Positions 28,870 to 38,039 are shown, counted from the first letter of the stretch. The stretch: 64,000 nt of DNA from Pseudomonas sediminis (GCF_039555755.1 NZ_CP154631.1:248001-312000); one strand, 5' to 3'. Notes: generated by a model from the letters alone, not told the origin. A program made the numbers and translations.

Positions 28870-29757
28870 ATGAGGCCAGAAACCGCAGTCGTCGAGATCA
28901 ACAGGAAGCACAACGTACACACGGAGTTCTACGGCAATCCGGCAGCAAGCAAGACCATCATCCTGGTCAACGGCTCTCTGGCGACTACCGCCTCGTTCGC
29001 GCAAACGATCAAATACCTGCAGCCGCAGTTCAACGTCGTGGCCTTCGACCTGCCCTATGCCGGCCAGTCGAAGCCCTACAACAGCGACTTCACGCCCATC
29101 AGCAAGGAAGACGAGGCGGCGATCCTGCTGCACCTGATCGACCTCTACGGTGCCAACTACCTGATGTCCTTCTCCTGGGGCGGCGTCGCCTCCATGCTCG
29201 CCTTGGCCCAACGCCCAGCGACGCTGGAGAAGGCCGCCATCTGCTCCTTCTCGCCGATCCTCAACGTGCCGATGCTCGACTACCTGCACAAGGGCCTGCG
29301 CTTCCTCAACACCATCGACCGCGACAACGTCGCCCTGCTCGTAAACAGCACCATCGGCAAGCACCTGCCGTCGCTGTTCAAGCGCTTCAACCACAAACAC
29401 ATCAGCACCCTGGATGAGCACGAATACCGGCAGATGTACGCGCACATCAAGCAGGTGCTGAGCATGGAAGCGAACTGCGGCAAGGAATGCCTGCAGGCCA
29501 TCGACATCCCGCTGCTATTCGTCAACGGCGACCGTGACGAATACACCTCGGTGGAAGACGCCTGCCTGTTCGCCCAGCACATCGACCACGCCCAGTTCGC
29601 CGTGATTGACGACGCCGGCCACTTCCTCGACATGGAACACAAGGCCGCCTGGCTGCAGAGCCAACGCGTGCTGCTGGACTTCTTCAACGCCCCCAGCAAA
29701 CGCCTGCAACTGCCAGTCAAAGGCGACCTGCGCGACCTCCAGGCGATGGCGGTGTGA
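28870..29757 (+). CDS. phaG: PhaG/RhlA-type 3-hydroxyacyl-ACP transferase or thioesterase
   Basis: A 295-residue alpha/beta-hydrolase-fold enzyme, the same length as PhaG and RhlA. It diverts (R)-3-hydroxyacyl-ACP from fatty-acid synthesis toward polyhydroxyalkanoate or lipid precursors. Motifs include IILVNGSLATTASFAQT, FDLPYAGQSKP, the nucleophile-elbow region MSFSWGGVASMLAL, STIGKHLPSLFKRFNHKH, FVNGDRDEYTSVEDA and the histidine of DDAGHFLDME. From memory these match P. putida PhaG more closely than RhlA. No rhlB or PHA synthase lies nearby in the window. Confidence 0.8.
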   Translation: MRPETAVVEINRKHNVHTEFYGNPAASKTIILVNGSLATTASFAQTIKYLQPQFNVVAFDLPYAGQSKPYNSDFTPISKEDEAAILLHLIDLYGANYLMSFSWGGVASMLALAQRPATLEKAAICSFSPILNVPMLDYLHKGLRFLNTIDRDNVALLVNSTIGKHLPSLFKRFNHKHISTLDEHEYRQMYAHIKQVLSMEANCGKECLQAIDIPLLFVNGDRDEYTSVEDACLFAQHIDHAQFAVIDDAGHFLDMEHKAAWLQSQRVLLDFFNAPSKRLQLPVKGDLRDLQAMAV

Positions 29758-29842
29758 CAGGCACCGAGCGTGGAGCGGATGCGTCTATCGCCCTGCTCCG
29801 CGCTTTATTCTCAGGTCGAGTTCCGGTATAAAGGCACCCGCT

Positions 29843-29916
29843 GCGGGTGTCGTATAATGGTAATACCCTAGCTTCCCAAGCTAGAGCCGTGGGTTCGATT
29901 CCCATCACCCGCTCCA
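29843..29916 (+). tRNA. tRNA-Gly (anticodon CCC)
   Basis: A 74-nt tRNA with acceptor stem GCGGGTG/CACCCGC, anticodon stem CTAGC/GCTAG around loop TTCCCAA (anticodon CCC), T-arm GTGGGTTCGATTCCCAT and encoded CCA. It is intact. In P. aeruginosa the Pf4 filamentous phage integrates in a tRNA-Gly gene next to a PhaG-like transferase gene, from memory, so this looks like the same integration hotspot. Confidence 0.97.
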
Positions 29917-29973
29917 GACAGCCAAGCAAAAGCCCCGTCATCACTGACGGGGCTTTTTCGTTTCTGGCGTTTG
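29904..29973 (+). repeat. 70-bp direct repeat, copy 1 (tRNA 3' end, attL-like)
   Basis: This copy begins 13 nt inside the tRNA 3' end (ATCACCCGCTCCA) and includes the terminator, ending TTCTGGCGTTTG. The identical 70 bp recurs at 31505-31574, 1,601 bp away. A repeated tRNA 3' end is the classic signature of an integrated element. Confidence 0.9.
29928..29959 (+). terminator. Terminator after tRNA-Gly
   Basis: AAAAGCCCCGTCA-TCAC-TGACGGGGCTTTTT, 11 bp beyond the tRNA. A second identical copy occurs at 31529-31560 as part of a 70-bp direct repeat. Confidence 0.9.
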
Positions 29974-30007
29974 AAGGGCTTGACCGCAAGGGTTTGAGCC
30001 GGGAAAG

Positions 30008-31423
30008 ATGGCGCTTTGCGATCAGGCAGAAAAGGCGCTAGGCAGGAAAAATAAATCTGTCCCCTTTTTTTCCAAGCTCATAGAGCTAGAAATCAAAGCT
30101 TTCAAAATAAAAAAGCACAGTGACCATAAAGTGAAAGATAAATTCCCAGGACACTTCATTAAGCCAGCAAAAACCCGCGACGAGTGGGGGGACTGCATCG
30201 TCGTACTAGACACAAACATACTACTGAATTTGTACAGATACTCTGACGAAACAAGAGACTCATTCATAAAAACACTAGAAAAACTAAAAGACAGGGTATG
30301 GCTACCGTATACAGTAGCAGCAGAATATATAGACAGACGACTAGGCGTGATATTTGATCAACAACAAGAATACGAAAATGCCGTAAACGACATCAACAAA
30401 TTAAAAAGCAAACTAGAGAATGCAAGGCAGCATCCTTTCATATCTAAAAATACGATGGCCAGCGCCACCAGAAGCTTAGACAAAGTAATTAACGAATTAG
30501 AAAACAACAAAAGCATACACACAAAAAGAATAACCTCTGATGAAATACAAGATTTCCTAGCAGAAATGCTAAATGGAAAAATAGGCGATGAAAATACGCC
30601 TGAGGAATTAGAGAAAATAATCACCGAAGGCGAAATCAGGTACAAACAGAAAACACCACCTGGCTACAAGGATAGTAAGAAGCAAGGCGACGAAGACACA
30701 TTGAAAGCCAGATGTAGACCATACGGCGATCTCATAATCTGGAAATCAATCCTCTGGAAAGCCAACAAAGACAAGAAGACTGTCGTATTCGTTACTGACG
30801 ACGGCAAGGAAGATTGGTGGCTTATATTTAAAGGAAAAACACTCAGCCCAAGACCCGAACTTATAAAAGAGTTCAAAGAAGAAACCGACCAGACGCTACA
30901 CATGTATCTTCCAGAGAGGTTCTTAGAGCTTGCAATCGAAAAGAATCAGGAAATGCCATCAGAAGCAGTACTCGATGAAATTCGAGACACGAGATTAAAG
31001 GAGCTAAACCAACACTTCGAAAACCTCAAGACATTAAACATATCAACAGCGGCAACGGAGAATGCAGCCGAAAGCCTTTCCAGGGCAGTAGATTTTTTCA
31101 ACAAAAATGTACACAGCAAAAAAACTCACTGGAGCTCAATACTTAAAAACGACATAACTTTCCTAAAAATAAGAATCGCCGAGAACAACGCTAAGTTGAA
31201 TATGCTTTTCTCTAGACTGGACAGCCTTAAAAAAGCGGCTAGAAATATGGGAGCACACGACACAACCAGTTCAAAAGAAGAGAAGGAACGTCTCGTTCTA
31301 ATAGAATCAGAACACAAAGACGTAATTATAGAGATTTCTCGGCTTACAAGTGAAAGAGAAGAAATGATGGAGAGGTTAGATTCTCTATCTAGAAGCCTGC
31401 CGCCTGACGAGCTAGATGCTTAG
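30008..31423 (+). CDS. PIN-like nuclease domain protein with coiled-coil tail
   Basis: A product of up to 471 residues in visibly AT-rich DNA unlike its surroundings. The N-terminal half is a PIN-like domain of the PIN_8 type: VVLDTNILLNLYRYSDET (D68), YTVAAEYIDRR (E106), YGDLIIWKSILWKA (D241) and FVTDDGKEDWW (D264/D265), a full acidic set for a metal-dependent RNase. Residues about 310-470 are charged and probably coiled-coil. The first residues from ATG 30008 run through a repeat and look non-native; GTG 30131 (VKDKFPGHF) would give a more family-like start. Likely a toxin or defence effector; no antitoxin partner is adjacent on this strand. Confidence 0.85.
   Translation: MALCDQAEKALGRKNKSVPFFSKLIELEIKAFKIKKHSDHKVKDKFPGHFIKPAKTRDEWGDCIVVLDTNILLNLYRYSDETRDSFIKTLEKLKDRVWLPYTVAAEYIDRRLGVIFDQQQEYENAVNDINKLKSKLENARQHPFISKNTMASATRSLDKVINELENNKSIHTKRITSDEIQDFLAEMLNGKIGDENTPEELEKIITEGEIRYKQKTPPGYKDSKKQGDEDTLKARCRPYGDLIIWKSILWKANKDKKTVVFVTDDGKEDWWLIFKGKTLSPRPELIKEFKEETDQTLHMYLPERFLELAIEKNQEMPSEAVLDEIRDTRLKELNQHFENLKTLNISTAATENAAESLSRAVDFFNKNVHSKKTHWSSILKNDITFLKIRIAENNAKLNMLFSRLDSLKKAARNMGAHDTTSSKEEKERLVLIESEHKDVIIEISRLTSEREEMMERLDSLSRSLPPDELDA
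30047..30070 (+). repeat. GGGGACAGATTTATT-type repeat, single copy
   Basis: AATAAATCTGTCCCCTTTTT near the left island edge, inside the 5' end of the PIN gene. It is the same unit as the inverted pairs at 31435 and 31607. Confidence 0.8.
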
Positions 31424-31434
31424 CAAGATAAAGG

Positions 31435-31500
31435 CAAAAAAGGGACAGATTTATTTATAGCGCAGCGCAATCAGCCTGAAAATAAATCTGTCCCTTTTTC
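31435..31500. repeat. Inverted pair of the GGGACAGATTTATT repeat
   Basis: AAAAAGGGACAGATTTATTT and AAATAAATCTGTCCCTTTTT face each other around a 23-25-bp spacer, just after the PIN gene stop and immediately before the second 70-bp direct repeat. It can act as a hairpin terminator. Confidence 0.85.
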
Positions 31501-31504
31501 GGTA

Positions 31505-31574
31505 ATCACCCGCTCCAGACAGCCAAGCAAAAGCCCCGTCATCACTGACGGGGCTTTTTCGTTTCTGGCGTTTG
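31505..31574 (+). repeat. 70-bp direct repeat, copy 2 (attR-like)
   Basis: Identical to 29904-29973 but joined to different flanks: a GGGACAG-type repeat on the left and a (GGGGAAAA)n run on the right. Only the last 13 nt of the tRNA are present, so no second tRNA is encoded. Confidence 0.9.
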
Positions 31575-31606
31575 GGGAAAAGGGGACTGGGGAAAAGGGG
31601 AAAAGG

Positions 31607-31673
31607 GGAAAAGGGGACAGATTTATTTTTAGACCAGTGGCGCTGTACCATAAATAAATCTGTCCCCTTTTCC
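31607..31673. repeat. Second inverted pair of the repeat
   Basis: AAAAGGGGACAGATTTATTT and AAATAAATCTGTCCCCTTTT around a spacer of about 22 bp, preceded by a short GGGGAAAA tandem run (31574-31612). On the minus strand it lies just after the HEPN gene stop. Confidence 0.85.
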
Positions 31674-31680
31674 TTAAAAA

Positions 31681-32373
31681 TTAAGGACAAAGTTGATTGG
31701 CTACAGACTTAAGCTCTGAAAGATAAAACTCTAATCTAGTTTGACTTCCACCTCTCGGAGTGCTGTCTAAAAAAGAGCCTACCTTATGCACCTCCTTCAG
31801 CCCACGCCTAAATGAAGCTGATAAATTACTATCTGCAAGGGCAGCTTGCATTACCTTTTGAGATGCACCACTTCGATGTGCAAGATAGTTACGAATTGCC
31901 TTTGTAGCCTCCAACAAGCTTGAATGCCCAGGGGAAAGGCTGGTGAAATAATTCTTATAAGGCATATCCAGCCACTGACCAGCCTTGGCTTTCAAATCTG
32001 CAGACGTAGCAAAAGTAACATTCCAGTCTTTAGGATCAAGAATTTGACGTATTTTTTCTAACGTCAAGTGCGATGCGATATCAACTTGAGCAAATGTAGT
32101 TGCGCGCTTGGCATACTCATCAGCAGCAGAGATATCCATTTTATTGGTGAGACTACCAATGAAAGGGCCAGACTTCTTATTTATATAGGCGACAAATATA
32201 TCACTAATAAAACCCTCCAAAAGAACTGATGCACCCAGAAAAGTATATTCAGCCAGGAGATTTTGATTGCTTATAGGCAGAGATACATTTGAGACATTAT
32301 TAACCACAGCCTCTACATCAGACAAACCAGCAAGAAAGTCATTTTTTATATTACCCGGAGCAGCTGTGCGCAT
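31681..32373 (-). CDS. HEPN-domain protein, putative RNase effector
   Basis: A 230-residue soluble, mostly helical protein in AT-rich DNA. It contains AIRNYLAHRSG at 159-169, where R161 and H166 form the R-X4-H motif (RN....H) of HEPN ribonucleases, about 70% along the chain. An early helix LAEYTFLGASVLLEGFISDIFVAY resembles the first helix of MAE_28990 or RiboL-PSP type HEPN families. HEPN proteins act as RNA-cutting toxins in many defence and toxin-antitoxin systems. It lies 65 bp downstream of the small gene at 32439 on the same strand, so the two are probably one operon. Family level is by eye only. Confidence 0.65.
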   Translation of the reverse strand: MRTAAPGNIKNDFLAGLSDVEAVVNNVSNVSLPISNQNLLAEYTFLGASVLLEGFISDIFVAYINKKSGPFIGSLTNKMDISAADEYAKRATTFAQVDIASHLTLEKIRQILDPKDWNVTFATSADLKAKAGQWLDMPYKNYFTSLSPGHSSLLEATKAIRNYLAHRSGASQKVMQAALADSNLSASFRRGLKEVHKVGSFLDSTPRGGSQTRLEFYLSELKSVANQLCP

Positions 32374-32438
32374 ATACCCAAACCCAAGTCAAAATTAAAA
32401 TTTTCTCTGATACACCAATACAAAACAAAAACCGCTGA

Positions 32439-32807
32439 TCAGCTATTTTCTTTATCTACAGGCTGAGTATCTATCACTATAAGATTTACAGACTCAGGAA
32501 GAACTTTCTGAATTTCAGCCACAGAATAGCCTTTTGCATGTAGCTTATAACCCGCCTCTGTGTGAATTATTATTTCTCGACTTTTTCGCGCATCAATCCA
32601 AGCCACTATAACCTTCGCAATAGAATTCCAAGGCATCGCATCCGATAGAGCGGTAATAACTTCTACCAAACCAGAAGCTTGAGGCCTAGAGTTAAACGTA
32701 TGGATCGGGCCGTGAGGGATATTAGCCTCGTCCAATGCAGCCAGAAAGGAACCGCCGCCATGTTTGAATAGAGTCAACCTGATCGAGCTATATGTTCCGT
32801 TGCTCAT
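32439..32807 (-). CDS. Small protein resembling an effector-associated (EACC1-like) domain
   Basis: A 122-residue protein with no enzyme motif. Its order, SIRLTLFKHGGGSFLAALDEA, then a hydrophobic helix SIAKVIVAWIDARKSREIIIHTEAGYKLHAKGYSVAEIQKVL, recalls effector-associated constant component (EACC1) proteins, which typically read VVAWLRAR plus a beta strand and a DARRV-type helix. EACC1 domains are reported to couple to effectors in biological-conflict systems. The start is ATG 32807, with AAAGGA 7 bp upstream; ATG 32813 is too close to that site. It precedes the HEPN gene and may be its adaptor, sensor or antidote. Confidence 0.5.
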   Translation of the reverse strand: MSNGTYSSIRLTLFKHGGGSFLAALDEANIPHGPIHTFNSRPQASGLVEVITALSDAMPWNSIAKVIVAWIDARKSREIIIHTEAGYKLHAKGYSVAEIQKVLPESVNLIVIDTQPVDKENS

Positions 32808-32813
32808 GAGCAT

Positions 32814-33167
32814 TCCTTTAATAAGTTAAAATAAATAACGATAAACAGTAAATTTATCAATTAAATTGCAACTTTTTCGCATACACACCTCTAGCTGTAA
32901 TAGCAAAAAGCTAGCGTTAACTAAAAAGCATGTCTAGTTAATGTGTCGAAAAAGTGTCGAAATCACTGCAAGGGATAGCGGAGAAAAGCCGTCTTGGGCA
33001 GGCTGCAAGGCCAGTAAAGCCGGGCGTTGCGGATCACTGCGAGGCGTCGGAAAGGGTTCAATCCCCCCAACACTAAACTAACCCAAACCTCTCACCTATT
33101 TCCCCGGAACTTCTGCCCCCCAACGCCACCAGAACCCTATATGTCTTTTTTCTGGAGGCCCCTGGCG
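32814..33167. other. Right boundary of the AT-rich island, no gene
   Basis: The left half (to about 32960) is AT-rich and should hold the promoter of the EACC1-like/HEPN pair. From about 32985 the base composition returns to that of the chromosome. The sequence GGAAAGGGTTCAATCCCCCC (around 33048) looks like a tRNA T-arm but no complete tRNA can be folded from its flanks. It may be a relic of another integration site. Confidence 0.4.
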
Positions 33168-34301
33168 ATGGAACAGTGGAATATCTGGCTTGAACGCGAC
33201 GTCTGGCTCAACGTGGCGATTGTCCTGGTCGCCACGGCGCTGATCTACAGCGTGCTGCGTACCCTGGTGAACACCCTGCACAAGCGCCTGAAGGCTGAGT
33301 CGGCGGACCAGGAGAGCAGTTGGTCGCACTTCATCGCCATGGTCATCGGCCGTACCAGCCGCGTGCTGTTGTTGGCGTTTTCCCTGCTGTTGGCGTTGCG
33401 TCTGGCGGACTTGCCGCTCGCCTGGCAAAGCGCGCTGAGCCATACCTGGTTCGTCGCCCTGGCCCTGCAGGTGGCTTTGTGGGTCGATACCGGCGTGCGC
33501 CTGTGGTCGCGCAGTCTGGTGATGGGCAAGAGAGGCGGCTACTACAACCCGGTGATGACCACCATCATCAGCATCATGATCCTGATCGTGGTGTGGTCGG
33601 TGATGCTGCTGTCGATCCTGGCCAACCTGGGAGTGGATATCACCGCGCTGGTGGCCAGCCTGGGTGTCGGTGGTATCGCCGTGGCGCTGGCGGTGCAGAC
33701 GGTGCTCAGCGATGTATTCGCGTCACTATCGATAGGCGTCGACAAGCCATTCGAGATCGGTGATTTCGTGGTGTTCGGCGAAGTCGCCGGGTCTATCGAG
33801 CATATCGGCCTGAAGACCACACGCATTCGCAGCCTCAGCGGTGAGCAGGTGGTGTGCGCCAACGCCGATCTGCTGCGCCAGATCGTGCACAACTACAAGC
33901 GCATGGATACCCGCCGCATCGTCTTCAAGTTCGGCATCAACTACGACACGCCCAGCGCCAAGGTGCGCCAGGTATCTGAAAAGGTCGGCGATATCATCCG
34001 CGCCACGCCCAAGGCCCGCTTCGACCGCGCGCATTTTCTCGGCTTCGATGAAAGCCAGCTGACCTTCGAGGTGGTATATATCGTGCTGACCTCGGACTAC
34101 AACCAGTACATGGACATCCAGCAGGAGATCAACCTGCAACTGCTCGATGCCCTGCGCGAGCTGGACGTGCGCTTCGCCCTGCCCCGCCGCGATCTGCGCC
34201 TGGTGGGCGAGAGGATGCCGGTACTCAAGGTCGATGGCCTGCCGCAGCCGGCCCAGAGCGAGGGCAACGATTCGGATCAACGCCTGCCGAGGTTCAGCTG
34301 A
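33168..34301 (+). CDS. MscS-family mechanosensitive channel
   Basis: A 377-residue inner-membrane protein. Four or five hydrophobic segments fill residues 1-170, and the pore helix region DITALVASLGVGGIAVALAVQTVLSDVFASLSIGVDKPFEIGDFV is diagnostic of MscS: alternating Gly/Ala and the start of the beta domain. The cytoplasmic part follows (TTRIRSLSGEQVVCANADLLRQIVHNYKRMDTRRIVF). Such channels open under osmotic downshock. The start at ATG 33168 has a GGAGG motif 10 bp upstream; ATG 33141 is an alternative. Confidence 0.9.
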   Translation: MEQWNIWLERDVWLNVAIVLVATALIYSVLRTLVNTLHKRLKAESADQESSWSHFIAMVIGRTSRVLLLAFSLLLALRLADLPLAWQSALSHTWFVALALQVALWVDTGVRLWSRSLVMGKRGGYYNPVMTTIISIMILIVVWSVMLLSILANLGVDITALVASLGVGGIAVALAVQTVLSDVFASLSIGVDKPFEIGDFVVFGEVAGSIEHIGLKTTRIRSLSGEQVVCANADLLRQIVHNYKRMDTRRIVFKFGINYDTPSAKVRQVSEKVGDIIRATPKARFDRAHFLGFDESQLTFEVVYIVLTSDYNQYMDIQQEINLQLLDALRELDVRFALPRRDLRLVGERMPVLKVDGLPQPAQSEGNDSDQRLPRFS

Positions 34302-34467
34302 CGGCAAGGGCGGGAGGGCGCGAGAGCTGCTTGCAGGTTGACGAGCCGAGCAGCAACCAATGCGCCATTCCGCCCGCCATCAAGGCTTCTAGCCATCATC
34401 CAAGCATTTGAAAAACCTGACATTTTCATCTTCACATCGACAGCGGTGACGGCTACCCTGCCGCCCC

Positions 34468-35166
34468 ATGATTCGACGTCTACTGCCCCTGCTCTGCTGT
34501 TTCACGACCCTTTACCTGCACGCCGCACCCGCCACTTTCGCCGAGGCCAAACGCCTGGCCTGGCCGCTGTATGAGCAGCAATCCACCGAGTTCTATTGCG
34601 GCTGCAAGTACAGCGGCAATCGGGTCGATTTGCGCTCCTGTGGTTACACGCCACGCAAGAACGCCAATCGCGCCCAGCGCATCGAGTGGGAACATATCGT
34701 CCCGGCCTGGGTGATCGGCCATCAGCGCCAGTGCTGGCAGAAAGGCGGGCGCAAGAACTGCGCAGCCAACGACGTGCAGTTCCGCAGGGCCGAGGCCGAC
34801 CTGCACAACCTGGTGCCGAGCATCGGCGAGGTGAATGGTGATCGCAGCAACTACAGCTTCGCCTGGCTGCCGCAGAAGCCGCATCAGTATGGCCGTTGCG
34901 AGACGGTGGTGGACTTCAAGGCACGCAAGGTGATGCCGCGCCCGGCCATCCGCGGGATGATCGCGCGCACCTATTTCTATATGTCCGACCGCTACAAGCT
35001 GCGCCTGTCGAAACAGGACCGGCAGCTCTACGAAGCCTGGAGCAAGGCCTACCCGCCCAAGGTCTGGGAGCAGCAGCGCAACCAGCAGGTGGCCTGCGTG
35101 ATGGGCTGGGGCAACCCCTATGTGAGCAAGGTGGATATGAGCCGCTGTGCGCGCAAGCGGGCGTAG
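34468..35166 (+). CDS. endA: Periplasmic or secreted endonuclease I
   Basis: A 232-residue His-Me-finger nuclease of the EndA/NucM family, cutting DNA outside the cytoplasm. It has a signal peptide (about 1-20, ending HAAPATF) and the catalytic block RIEWEHIVPAWVIGHQRQCW, then ADLHNLVPSIGEVNGDRSNYSF with metal-binding residues. Several cysteines (YCGCKYSG, RSCGYTP, QCWQKGGRKNCA) would form disulfides, as in the family. Length is normal. Confidence 0.92.
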   Translation: MIRRLLPLLCCFTTLYLHAAPATFAEAKRLAWPLYEQQSTEFYCGCKYSGNRVDLRSCGYTPRKNANRAQRIEWEHIVPAWVIGHQRQCWQKGGRKNCAANDVQFRRAEADLHNLVPSIGEVNGDRSNYSFAWLPQKPHQYGRCETVVDFKARKVMPRPAIRGMIARTYFYMSDRYKLRLSKQDRQLYEAWSKAYPPKVWEQQRNQQVACVMGWGNPYVSKVDMSRCARKRA

Positions 35167-35274
35167 GCAAACCGGACGCCTGCCTCGTAGGGCGGACTCA
35201 GGAGCCTAAGCGAACAGTCCGCCGGGCCATGCCACGTCCGGGCCCGGTAAGCCCCAACGGCGGCGTAACTTGGC

Positions 35275-35318
35275 CCAGATGCACAACCGCATCGCGGCTG
35301 AAGCCGCTCCTACGGGTT
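35275..35318. repeat. REP-type palindrome
   Basis: CATCGCGGCTGAAGCCGCTCCTACGGG, a REP variant with GCGGCTGAAGCCGC core, similar to the units near 52389-52497. Confidence 0.65.
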
Positions 35319-35332
35319 TGCGTCGCGGCGCT

Positions 35333-35530
35333 CTATGCCAACCGCTGCAACTCGCGACGCACCATGTTGGCGAATTCCGGTGGGCTGAGCTGGTACAGCT
35401 CCTGCGCCACCCAGGGCAGCCAGCGCCCCTGCAGCTCGGCCTTGCGCGCCAACAGGCGCTGGGCCTCGGCTTCGGCGCGGGCCTGGTGCTCGCGGTGGTA
35501 GTCGGCGCGGCTTGGTTTTTCTGTGTTCAC
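35333..35530 (-). CDS. Conserved hypothetical small basic helical protein
   Basis: A 65-residue product with GTG start at 35530: NTEKPSRADYHREHQARAEAEAQRLLARKAELQGRWLPWVAQELYQLSPPEFANMVRRELQRLA. It is charged and helical, with a conserved-looking C-terminal LYQLSPPEFANMVRREL. The longer frame to 35677 overlaps the start of gcsR and is less likely. It is divergent from gcsR, separated by about 70 bp. I do not recognise a named family. Confidence 0.6.
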   Translation of the reverse strand: MNTEKPSRADYHREHQARAEAEAQRLLARKAELQGRWLPWVAQELYQLSPPEFANMVRRELQRLA

Positions 35531-35603
35531 GGTGCAGCCCTTTTCCTCATATCGAGCAGAGCAGGCATAATCGCCGCCTGTTCGCCCATTTCGACCGTAA
35601 TCA

Positions 35604-37124
<1,521 letters not shown>

Positions 37125-37137
37125 CGCACTCGCTTCC

Positions 37138-37311
37138 GTAGAGTGGGTTAGGTGCCTGTTTTGAGCCTTGATAACACCGCAGATTCCGATGCGCCATAAC
37201 CCACCATCGGCGCAACGCAGAAGACCGCCCGGTGGGTTACGCAGCGCACCATCACCGCGCTGTCAGATCGGTCATCGATCAGCGCCGCTAACCCACGTTT
37301 CTCGGCGTTGA
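37138..37311. repeat. Intergenic repeats with GTGGGTTA motifs
   Basis: Several direct and inverted copies of GTGGGTTA / TAACCCAC (GAGTGGGTTAGG, CATAACCCACC, GGTGGGTTACG, GCTAACCCACG) fill the gap between gcsR and sodC. This type of short dispersed repeat is common in Pseudomonas intergenic DNA. No gene is seen. Confidence 0.6.
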
Positions 37312-37312
37312 G

Positions 37313-37864
37313 TCAGATCGGCGTGGTGCTGGTCGGCACCTTGATTACCCCGCACGCCACACGCGCACCGCCGCCGCCCAGAGGTTGCGGGTGATCGGCG
37401 TGATTGTCACCGCCGGCGTGGATCATAAGCGAACGGTTGTGCAGGTCTTGCAGGCTCTTGAGTCGCGGCGCCAGCACCGACTGGCTGGCGTTGCCATCTT
37501 CGGTGACGAGCAAGGCCGGCAGGTCGCCGAGATGGGCGTCTTCTTCCCAGGGAAAACCGTGGCGGCCGGCGTTCTGCGGGTCCCAGTGGCCGCCTGCTGC
37601 GCCGGCTGGTGTCAGCTTGCCGTCTACTTCGGCTGCATTGCAGTTGGCCTCGGTATGCACGTGAAAGCCATGCACGCCCGGCTCCAAGCCCTGCAGATTC
37701 GGAGTGAAGACCAGCCCATAGGGCGACTGGCTGATGGTCACGCTGCCGACAGGCGCGCCTGTGCCGTTTTCGCTGGCCTGTTCGAGGGTCACGGTGACCG
37801 TCTCGCTAGCCTGCAGGCTGGTGGCGCCGAGCAGTGCGAATGCCAGGGGGATAAGGGGTCTCAT
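37313..37864 (-). CDS. sodC: Periplasmic Cu/Zn superoxide dismutase
   Basis: A 183-residue protein with a signal peptide (about 1-20, SLQASETV), converting superoxide to peroxide and oxygen in the periplasm. Copper and zinc ligands are visible: [27 protein letters not shown] (with His and Asp), and [30 protein letters not shown] with the catalytic arginine and disulfide cysteine. The start at 37864 begins the signal peptide. It lies between gcsR and gcvH and is divergent from gcvH, an unusual neighbour for the glycine cleavage genes. Confidence 0.95.
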   Translation of the reverse strand: MRPLIPLAFALLGATSLQASETVTVTLEQASENGTGAPVGSVTISQSPYGLVFTPNLQGLEPGVHGFHVHTEANCNAAEVDGKLTPAGAAGGHWDPQNAGRHGFPWEEDAHLGDLPALLVTEDGNASQSVLAPRLKSLQDLHNRSLMIHAGGDNHADHPQPLGGGGARVACGVIKVPTSTTPI

Positions 37865-38039
37865 GATCGGTCTATCTCCTTGTTTATAAAGCCTCCCAGT
37901 TACCGACCCCAATGCCCTTGAGCGGTTCCAGCCAGATGACGTATCGATATCATTACACCGTAACGATTAAGCAACAATCGAGCGAAAGCCGCTCCGCGCC
38001 TGGTGCGACTTCGGCTTTTCCACTTGCGACGCACGATTT

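Noticed and set aside
31574..31620. GGGGAAAA tandem run as a possible CRISPR or VNTR
   Set aside because: Units are about 8 bp without spacers; it looks like slippage at the edge of the GGGGACAG repeat, not a CRISPR array.
33027..33167. Extended N-terminus of the MscS-type channel from ATG 33027
   Set aside because: The extra residues are proline-rich and unlike channel N-termini, and the start with a GGAGG motif is at 33168.
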